This document shows, piece after piece, positions 58,049 to 64,000 of a stretch of DNA of 64,000 nucleotides (positions are counted from its first letter, which is position 1; every line of letters starts with the position of its first letter). Origin of the DNA: an uncultured Lachnospiraceae bacterium (lineage in GTDB: Bacteria > Bacillota > Clostridia > Lachnospirales > Lachnospiraceae); contig CAMGCK010000001.1 of assembly GCA_946040795.1 (NCBI GenBank), forward strand, positions 23,619 through 87,618, given 5' to 3'. Position numbers and translations under genes: made by a program. The notes under the pieces are model-generated. The model searched no databases, had not been told where the DNA came from, and was given only the letters and a program-made list of their open reading frames with translations.

Positions 58049-59038
58049 ATGAAAAAAGTAACTGTGGTCATTCCGAACTGGAACGGAATGCGCTACTTGA
58101 AGATCTGTCTGGACTCGCTCAGAGCGCAGGATACGGATTGCTTTGAAACATTGATCATCGATAATGCTTCCGAGGATGAGAGTGTGGCTTTCATCCGGGA
58201 AAATTATCCGGAGATGCAGGTGGAAGTCATGGAACGGAATCTGGGCTTTTCCGGCGGTGTCAATGAAGGTATTACCCGCTGTAAAACGCCGTATGTGCTT
58301 CTTCTGAACAATGATGTGGAAGTGGAAGCTTCCTTTGTCCGGAAAATGGTGGAAGCCATTGAAAAAAGCGATAAGATCTTTTCTGTATCCAGCCGCATGA
58401 TCAATTACCGTGAACGGGACATCTTGGATGACGCGGGTGATCTTTATACGATCCTGGGCTGGGGCTTCCAGCGCGGTGTGGGCCAGAAGGTCACCGATCC
58501 CCGTTATCTGAAGCCATGCAAGGTGTTTTCAGCCTGTGCCGGCGCGGCAATATACAGAAGAGCGGTTTTTGACGAGATCGGCCTGTTTGATCTGATGCAT
58601 TTTGCGTATCTGGAAGATATCGATGTGGGTTACCGCGCGAAGATCTACGGCTATGAGAACTGGTATACACCGGAAGCGGTTGTTTATCACGTGGGATCCG
58701 GAGCGTCCGGCGCCACCAAGTACAGTGATTTCAAGGTTAAGATCTCCGCAAGAAACGGAATTTTCCTGGCATATAAAAACATGTCCCCGGTGCAGCGTGT
58801 GCTGAATGCGTTTCCGCTGTATGTGGGACGCGCGGTGAAACGCCGCTTCTTTGTGAAAAACGGATATGCTGAAAGCTATGATGCCGGCATCCGGGAAGGC
58901 AGAGAGCAGCGAAAGAATACGCATGCAGTACCGTATACATGGAAGCATGCGGGCAATTACATGGCCATCGAGTGCCAGCTCATCGGCAACACGTTTATTT
59001 ACGTGGCGGAGTTTTTAAAGCGGCGTCTGGGACGCTGA
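58049..59038 (+). CDS. Glycosyltransferase family 2
   Basis: A 329-residue GT-A enzyme, rhamnosyl- or related transferase type. Features: VTVVIPNWNGMRYLKICLDSL, the donor-binding LIIDNASEDES, the metal motif LLLNNDVEVE and the acceptor-side FAYLEDIDVGYRAKIYGY. The C-terminal third is basic and may touch the membrane. It is close in type to the second half of the tandem transferases at 14098 and 16235. Last gene of the group; a strong promoter for the next gene lies just after it. Confidence 0.87.
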   Translation: MKKVTVVIPNWNGMRYLKICLDSLRAQDTDCFETLIIDNASEDESVAFIRENYPEMQVEVMERNLGFSGGVNEGITRCKTPYVLLLNNDVEVEASFVRKMVEAIEKSDKIFSVSSRMINYRERDILDDAGDLYTILGWGFQRGVGQKVTDPRYLKPCKVFSACAGAAIYRRAVFDEIGLFDLMHFAYLEDIDVGYRAKIYGYENWYTPEAVVYHVGSGASGATKYSDFKVKISARNGIFLAYKNMSPVQRVLNAFPLYVGRAVKRRFFVKNGYAESYDAGIREGREQRKNTHAVPYTWKHAGNYMAIECQLIGNTFIYVAEFLKRRLGR

Positions 59039-59070
59039 CAGAGGCGAAACCGCGGGGAATATCCGATTGC

Positions 59071-59099
59071 TTGAAATCCGGCGTTATTTATGATATAAT
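59071..59099 (+). promoter_or_regulatory. Strong promoter of the sugar transferase/LCP genes
   Basis: TTGAAA at 59071-59076, a 17-base spacer and a perfect TATAAT at 59094-59099 with TGA before it (extended -10). Start near 59106; the leader is about 42 bases. Confidence 0.88.
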
Positions 59100-59147
59100 G
59101 ACATGATGATGTTAAGGCATTAATGATGACTGATAAAGGAGTGAACC

Positions 59148-60572
59148 GTGATCAAGGATAATCAGCAGCAGCTCAATCGTCTCAGATTCGTTCTGGACCT
59201 GCTGACCGTTGTTGCAGCCTATTTTTTAACATACTGGTTCTTTTTCTTCATTCTGCCCAAAGGGTCGATTTTCAGCGGCGTGTTCAGTATCGTCACAAAA
59301 GAGGATTACTGCCGTGCCATTCTTTATATCGCACCGACACATATGATCTTTTATGCGCTGGCCCATCTTTACCGGCCGATGCGCGTCACGGGGCGCCGGA
59401 AAGAAGCTTTTGACATTTTCAGAAGCAACCTGCTTTCTGTGCTTCTTATTGTAGTTGTGTTCTGGCTGCTCATCCCGCGGTATAACACCTATTTCTCCAG
59501 AAAATTTCTGTTTGAATTCGGTGTGATCAATACTTTTGCGATGGTGCTGCAGCGCAACCTGTTGCGGATCATCGTCGTCCAGTTCCGTAAGAAGGGCTTT
59601 AACCAGAAGCATATTCTGGTCGTGGGCTATTCCAAAAGCTGCGAAGCATTTCTGGACCGCGTTCTGCAGAACGCGCGCTGGGGCTACGATATTTACGGCG
59701 TGCTGGATGATAAGAAGCCTGCAGGTACGATGTATAAGAAATTCAAGGTCATCGGCACTGTGGCGGACCTTCCCGCGATCCTGGAAAAGAATGTGATCGA
59801 CGAGGTGTTTGTGACGCTGCGTCTGAGAGAATATGAAAAGCTGGAAGAAGTGGTTGCTGCCTGTGAAAAAGCCGGCGTCATGACCAAGTTCGTGCCGGAT
59901 TACGGCAATCTGATGTCCACCCGCCCGTATACGGAGGATCTGGTGGGCCTTCCGGTCATTTATGTCCGTCAGGTTCCGTTGAATGATATCCTGAATGCTT
60001 TCATGAAACGGACAGTGGATATCTTTGGATCCCTGTTTGCAATCATCCTGTTCTCACCGGTAATGCTGGTGACGGCGATTCTGGTAAAACTCAGTTCACC
60101 GGGACCGGTGATTTTCAAGCAGGAACGAGTGGGACTTCACAACAAACCTTTCATGATGTATAAGTTCCGTTCCATGGGCGTACAGCGTGATGAAGATGAA
60201 AAAGAAGAGTGGACCAAAAAGAACGATCCGCGTGTGACCGGTGTCGGAAAAGTGATCCGCAAAACCAGTATTGATGAATTGCCGCAGCTGTTCAATGTGC
60301 TGACCGGTTCGATGAGTCTCATCGGCCCGCGTCCGGAACGTCCGCAATTTGTGGAAAAATTTAAGGAAGAGATTCCGCGCTACATGGTCAAGCACCAGGT
60401 GCGTCCCGGCATGACCGGTTGGGCACAGGTCAACGGCCTTCGCGGAGATACTTCCATCCGGGACCGTATCGATCACGATATTTATTATATCGAGAACTGG
60501 TCCCTGGGACTTGATTTTAAGATCCTGTTCCTTACGTTCTTTAAAGGATTTATCAACAAGAACGCATACTGA
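59148..60572 (+). CDS. Undecaprenyl-phosphate sugar phosphotransferase
   Basis: A 474-residue polyprenyl glycosylphosphotransferase (WcaJ/WbaP type), which starts glycan synthesis by moving sugar 1-phosphate to undecaprenyl phosphate. Residues 10-120 hold about four to five membrane segments, 130-270 a Rossmann-like CoA-binding-type domain ([14 protein letters not shown]), and 275-474 the catalytic domain, opening [19 protein letters not shown] and containing [16 protein letters not shown] and the [24 protein letters not shown] stretch. The start is GTG at 59148 with AAGGAG at 59136-59141. It is coupled to the LCP gene downstream, which should attach the finished polymer. Confidence 0.93.
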   Translation: MIKDNQQQLNRLRFVLDLLTVVAAYFLTYWFFFFILPKGSIFSGVFSIVTKEDYCRAILYIAPTHMIFYALAHLYRPMRVTGRRKEAFDIFRSNLLSVLLIVVVFWLLIPRYNTYFSRKFLFEFGVINTFAMVLQRNLLRIIVVQFRKKGFNQKHILVVGYSKSCEAFLDRVLQNARWGYDIYGVLDDKKPAGTMYKKFKVIGTVADLPAILEKNVIDEVFVTLRLREYEKLEEVVAACEKAGVMTKFVPDYGNLMSTRPYTEDLVGLPVIYVRQVPLNDILNAFMKRTVDIFGSLFAIILFSPVMLVTAILVKLSSPGPVIFKQERVGLHNKPFMMYKFRSMGVQRDEDEKEEWTKKNDPRVTGVGKVIRKTSIDELPQLFNVLTGSMSLIGPRPERPQFVEKFKEEIPRYMVKHQVRPGMTGWAQVNGLRGDTSIRDRIDHDIYYIENWSLGLDFKILFLTFFKGFINKNAY

Positions 60573-60591
60573 CAGGTGGATGAGGTGAATT

Positions 60592-61791
60592 ATGATCAGT
60601 AGTCCGAGCGAAAGAAGACTGAGAAAAAAAGAAGAGCAGAAGATGAAAAAGCGCAGAAGAAATGTGATCATCGTCATGGTGGAAGCGATTCTGTGCATGG
60701 TTCTCTGTATTACCTGCTACGGTGTGTCCGTACTGAATTCCTATAATTACGAGGAACTGGACCCGAGCGTATATAAAGAAACGACGGTCTCACCGCAGAA
60801 GAAACCGACTAAGGTCACCCAGGTCGTGGATGTCACGAATGAGGAGAACGAGGTCATCGGTACCAGTGTGGAAGAAATCGAGGTGGAGACCAATCAGACC
60901 GGTTACCGCAACATTCTGGTCGTTGGTCTGGATGCCCGTTCCCAGTTCAGTTTTGACGACGGCGTACAGTCCGATGTCATGATCATCGTCAGCATCAACA
61001 ATGCTACCGGTGACATTAAGATGGTATCCATCCTGCGTGACTGCATCATGCGCCAGGAGAGCGGCAAGGCCTATGACAAGGCCAATGCGCAGTTCTGTAC
61101 TTCCGGCATTTCCGACACTGTTTCCATGGTCAACAGAAATCTGGGTCTGGACATCGATGAATATGTCATCGTCAACTGGTACGGCGTAGCGACCTGCATC
61201 AACCAGCTGGGCGGTGTTGAAATCACCATCCCGAACAGCACCATCCTTTCTTACTTCAATGCTTACCTGACCACCGTTAATGAAAATACCGGCATCTGGG
61301 CTCCGCAGCTTTCATCTCCCGGTACGTATAACATGAGCGGTACTCAGGCGGTTGCATTCTGCCGTATCCGTTCCGGTGGTTACAATGATCCCGGCCGTAC
61401 AGCGAATCAGCGCGAAGTCATCGGAAAAATGCTGCAGAAGGCCAAAGGAATGGCAGCTGCCGGCGATCTTACCGGTCTCATCAATGTTGCACAGACGGGT
61501 CTCTCCAATGTTAAGACCAACCTGTCTCTGCCGGAAGTCATTTATACCGCGGCCGAGATCGGCAATTATAATATTGTCGGTTCCGCGCAGTTCCCGCTGA
61601 CGTATAAGTCCAATAAATATCTTGGCAATTATCCCGGTAAGTATGCGGTCCTGGATCCGGTCGTTGCCACAGATTTCAACCAGGAAGTCAAGACGCTTCA
61701 TCAGTTCCTGTTTGATGATGATGATTATCAGACCAGCCAGTTCGTTCAGGAAATCAGTTATCAGATGTATCTGGATTCCAACGGTTTATAA
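60592..61791 (+). CDS. LytR-CpsA-Psr (LCP) family protein
   Basis: LCP enzymes transfer glycopolymers from undecaprenyl phosphate to peptidoglycan. The 399-residue protein has a basic cytoplasmic N-terminus, one membrane segment (about 24-47), a charged spacer and the LCP domain (about 105-330). Seen: ILVVGLDAR, SDVMIIVSINNATGDIKMVSILRD, where the arginine of the RD pair is catalytic, and FCRIRSGGYNDPGRTANQRE, corresponding to the RxR...DxxRxxRQ stretch. A glycan ligase role next to the phosphotransferase gene is a good fit. The ATG follows GAGGTGA. Terminator at 61860. Confidence 0.9.
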   Translation: MISSPSERRLRKKEEQKMKKRRRNVIIVMVEAILCMVLCITCYGVSVLNSYNYEELDPSVYKETTVSPQKKPTKVTQVVDVTNEENEVIGTSVEEIEVETNQTGYRNILVVGLDARSQFSFDDGVQSDVMIIVSINNATGDIKMVSILRDCIMRQESGKAYDKANAQFCTSGISDTVSMVNRNLGLDIDEYVIVNWYGVATCINQLGGVEITIPNSTILSYFNAYLTTVNENTGIWAPQLSSPGTYNMSGTQAVAFCRIRSGGYNDPGRTANQREVIGKMLQKAKGMAAAGDLTGLINVAQTGLSNVKTNLSLPEVIYTAAEIGNYNIVGSAQFPLTYKSNKYLGNYPGKYAVLDPVVATDFNQEVKTLHQFLFDDDDYQTSQFVQEISYQMYLDSNGL

Positions 61792-61859
61792 TGTAGGATG
61801 TTCAGGGAAGCCTGATGACAGAAATACAGGCAGTTTGAGCAGAAGACGGATTTTTTCAG

Positions 61860-61902
61860 CCCCCGAAGCCGGTTTCACGGTCTTCGGGGGTGTTCTGTTT
61901 TT
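61860..61902 (+). terminator. Intrinsic terminator of the LCP gene
   Basis: A 9-bp GC-rich stem (61860-61868 with 61882-61890) extended by CCG/CGG across a one-base bulge, then a T-rich tract. The following 110 bases before htrA contain a TATAGT at 61952-61957 without a clear -35. Confidence 0.85.
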
Positions 61903-62014
61903 CGTCACTTTTTTTATGATTTTTCAACACATTCTCGTCACAATTTTCCGATATAGTGTGTAACGTAAGATAATTACAGCGGTCCTGCGAAAAGACCGGG
62001 GCACGGAGGAAATT

Positions 62015-63763
62015 ATGGAAGGTTTTGAAAACAACGATTTTGAAGAAAACAAATACGGTAATAACGCAAATAACGCTGAAAACGCGAACGAAGGTTGTGG
62101 CAGCGCCGGCTATAACGGCAATGGTAATAACAGCGGTTATGCGAATAACGGCCACGGCAGCAGCACCGGCTTTTCAAACAACGGACAGCCGCACGCTGAT
62201 CGTTCCTGTGACATCCCCGGTTTTGACGGAAACGGTTCACAGCCGGGCGGCGCACAGGGCGGTAAACCCAAGAAACATCTGGCAGCCAAGATCCTCATTC
62301 CGCTTGCGGTCGTTGCCGTGCTGGGAACCAGCACCTGGTTCACCGTTCATCAGGTTCGTAAGATTCGGGATCATTTTACATCAAATACGGTCAAGGAGAC
62401 TGTGACCTCGGATAATCAGGACAGCGCCGTCAACCGGACGGAGCAGATGCCGGATAAGAACGAAGGCAATAAACAGACGACCACGCTCATCAAAAATGAT
62501 TCAGGGATCGGCAGCACGGACGTTTCCGCAAAGACGACCTGTCTGGATGTTTCAGAAGTCGTGGAAAATGTCATGCCGAGTGTTGTAGCCATTACCGATA
62601 ATCTGGAATACACCACAAGCGGTAATTTCAACCCCTACAATTTCTACTTTGGCGGAGGAAGTTCCGGCCAGCGTACGGAAGAGACCACGGCCAGCGGCTC
62701 CGGTGTCATCATCGGAGAGAACGATGAGGAACTGCTTATCGTAACCAACAATCACGTGGTGGACAATTCCGGCCGTTATACCAGTTACACCATTGCCTCC
62801 AAGGGACTGACTGTGCAGTTCTCCGACGGTACTACGGCCGATGCGGTTATCAAGGGAACGGACAGCGAGGCAGACCTTGCGGTCGTCGTTGTCAAGCTTT
62901 CCGATATCTCCGAGGAGACCAAGGACACTATTAAGATCGCCGTCATCGGTGACTCCGACAGCATCAAGGTCGGCAGCGGTGTCATTGCCATCGGCAATGC
63001 GCTGGGATACGGCCAGTCTGTAACGACCGGCATCGTCAGCGCGAAGGATCGTGAAGTTACCATCGACAATATTACCCGCGTCCTGCTTCAGACAGACGCA
63101 GCCATCAATCCGGGCAACTCCGGCGGCGGCCTGTTCAATGCAAACGGTGAACTTGTCGGCATCAATTCCGCGAAGACCTCCGATACATCGGTTGAGGGCA
63201 TGGGCTTTGCCATTCCGATCACCTCTGCTGAGCAAATCATTGAAGACCTGATGAATCAGGTGACCATTGCAGAAGAGGATCAGGGATATCTTGGCATTAC
63301 CGGTGAATCCGTCACATCCACTTATGTGACCAGTTACGGTTATCCGGAGGGCGTGTCCATCACCCGTATCAGCGAAGGATCACCGGCTGAAAAGTCCGGC
63401 CTTCAGATCTACGACATCATCACTGCGGTGGACGGCAAGAAGGTCACCAGCATGAATGGACTGAAGAAAGAGGTCAACAGACATCCGGCCGGTGAGACTG
63501 TTTCACTGACGATCTCACGTCCGGAAGGCCGCTCCTTCAAGGAAATTGTTATTGATGTTACACTGGCTCGTTATTCGGAGATCTCCGATGGGCTTGTGCC
63601 GCAGGAACCGGATGCGGAACTTCTTCCGGGTGAAAAGCAGCCGCTCGAACCGGAAACCGTTCCGGATCAGGATGACAGCCAGGAAGACGGCCAGCAGGAA
63701 ACAGCTCCGAACATGGATGATTTTGATTCCCTTTTCGACTGGTTCTTCAACCGTTTTAACTGA
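62015..63763 (+). CDS. HtrA/DegP-like membrane-anchored serine protease with PDZ domain
   Basis: A 582-residue trypsin-like protease for quality control of exported proteins. Residues 1-85 are cytoplasmic and rich in Asn and Gly; a membrane segment follows (about 92-112), then a linker, the protease domain (about 185-405) with the triad His in TNNHVVDNS, Asp in DSEADLAVV and Ser in AINPGNSGGGLF, and one PDZ domain (about 420-510). It ends in an acidic, Gln/Glu/Pro-rich tail. The Asn/Gly-rich N-terminus is uncommon for this family. GGAGG precedes the ATG. No CtsR- or CssR-type operator is recognised. Confidence 0.93.
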   Translation: MEGFENNDFEENKYGNNANNAENANEGCGSAGYNGNGNNSGYANNGHGSSTGFSNNGQPHADRSCDIPGFDGNGSQPGGAQGGKPKKHLAAKILIPLAVVAVLGTSTWFTVHQVRKIRDHFTSNTVKETVTSDNQDSAVNRTEQMPDKNEGNKQTTTLIKNDSGIGSTDVSAKTTCLDVSEVVENVMPSVVAITDNLEYTTSGNFNPYNFYFGGGSSGQRTEETTASGSGVIIGENDEELLIVTNNHVVDNSGRYTSYTIASKGLTVQFSDGTTADAVIKGTDSEADLAVVVVKLSDISEETKDTIKIAVIGDSDSIKVGSGVIAIGNALGYGQSVTTGIVSAKDREVTIDNITRVLLQTDAAINPGNSGGGLFNANGELVGINSAKTSDTSVEGMGFAIPITSAEQIIEDLMNQVTIAEEDQGYLGITGESVTSTYVTSYGYPEGVSITRISEGSPAEKSGLQIYDIITAVDGKKVTSMNGLKKEVNRHPAGETVSLTISRPEGRSFKEIVIDVTLARYSEISDGLVPQEPDAELLPGEKQPLEPETVPDQDDSQEDGQQETAPNMDDFDSLFDWFFNRFN

Positions 63764-63818
63764 CTGCTGCTGAAATAATTTGCGGTCCGGAATCCCACGG
63801 AGGATGAGGGCCGACGAT

Positions 63819-63890
63819 AAAAAGCGTCTTAGCATGTACAAACTTCTTACCGGATGTCGGCGGAGCGAAGTATAAGCAGACGCTTTTTTT
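63819..63890 (+). terminator. Terminator-like structure with a branched loop after htrA
   Basis: AAAAAGCGTCT at 63819-63829 pairs with AGACGC and a T-run at 63878-63890; the 48-base interior contains a nested ACTTC/GAAGT pair (63842-63846 with 63867-63871). An alternative pairing GCCGAC 63810-63815 with GTCGGC 63856-63861 crosses this stem, so the two folds exclude each other. It may be only the htrA terminator or a switchable element. Confidence 0.55.
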
Positions 63891-64000
63891 GCCCGGAAAT
63901 GCTGCCGTGAGCGGCTTCCGATGATGGATGTCCTGAAAAATAGCAGTCGATATTTTGCGGTTATAATGGTTTGATTTTTGTATTTGTATTAATATAATAT
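63891..64000 (+). promoter_or_regulatory. Gene-free end of the window with a likely promoter
   Basis: No coding sequence is seen. TTGATT at 63971-63976, a 16-base spacer and TATAAT at 63993-63998 form a plausible promoter reading out of the window to the right. A second TATAAT at 63962-63967 has no matching -35. Confidence 0.5.

Noticed and set aside
1..64000. tRNA, rRNA, CRISPR array, prophage or insertion sequence
   Set aside because: No cloverleaf with a CCA end, no evenly spaced repeats and no transposase, integrase or phage structural protein could be recognised.

Overview
The window looks like chromosome from an anaerobic, low-GC-phylum Gram-positive bacterium of the class Clostridia, most like Lachnospiraceae. 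The evidence is gene order and gene type: murB-rapZ-whiA with an HPr-like gene, a dcw cluster opening with mraZ-rsmH-ftsL and closing with ftsQ-ftsZ, cdaA-cdaR, a biotin-dependent sodium-pump decarboxylase operon, VanW, DUF1292 and SEC-C proteins, consistent GGAGG ribosome binding sites and sigma-A type promoters. Base composition looks even (about half G+C by eye). I see no tRNA, rRNA, insertion sequence, prophage or CRISPR array. The genus cannot be fixed from sequence reading alone.

Layout. 1-8721: murB (5' end outside the window), rapZ, a shortened whiA, a Crh-like protein, rarA, two metallopeptidases (M24, M18), maf and the NAD(P)H-hydrate dehydratase, tightly packed on the + strand. 8785-11867: an M14 carboxypeptidase and an aldo/keto reductase carrying two Fe-S motifs, followed by a gene-free, strongly structured stretch (11868-12227). 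12228-18403: a DegV protein diverging from three cell-surface glycosyltransferase genes. 18506-21800 (- strand): ychF, DUF1292, VanW. 22122-30456: a compact dcw cluster, mraZ, rsmH, ftsL, PBP, mraY, murD, ftsQ, ftsZ, in which ftsW/spoVE and murG are not found. 30544-35562: a polymerase-like membrane protein, a second membrane protein, fchA, folD, dut. 35642-38949: a UDP-sugar pyrophosphorylase (- strand), pfkA and an rRNA/tRNA methyltransferase of the SpoU class. 39026-44818: an SH3/3D-domain protein, then zinc-ribbon protein, DUF5685, J-domain protein and two deacetylase-like proteins, the second lacking its catalytic residues. 45011-50669: a biotin-dependent carboxyltransferase/sodium-pump decarboxylase operon. 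50786-59038: two membrane proteins, cdaA, cdaR, HPr, then polysaccharide synthesis and ABC export genes. 59148-63763: undecaprenyl-phosphate sugar transferase, LCP ligase and HtrA.

How it fits together. Much of the window serves the cell envelope: peptidoglycan precursors and septation (murB, mraY, murD, PBP, ftsL, ftsQ, ftsZ), surface glycan synthesis, export and attachment (GT2 enzymes, Wzm/Wzt-type transporter, polyprenyl glycosylphosphotransferase, LCP), glycan or peptidoglycan deacetylation, and c-di-AMP signalling, which in other Firmicutes is tied to wall homeostasis. Carbon and energy metabolism is represented by pfkA, two HPr-type proteins and the sodium-pumping decarboxylase.

The most interesting points are: a FolD lacking the usual cyclohydrolase lysine and glutamine beside a gene for a separate cyclodeaminase/cyclohydrolase; a WhiA that has lost about 80 residues of its N-terminal LAGLIDADG domain; an active/inactive deacetylase pair; a J-domain protein with a six-cysteine tail beside a DUF5685 protein; a decarboxylase operon holding two different carboxyltransferases; a run of hairpins at 11876-12105; and MraZ-box-like repeats on both strands between ychF and mraZ.
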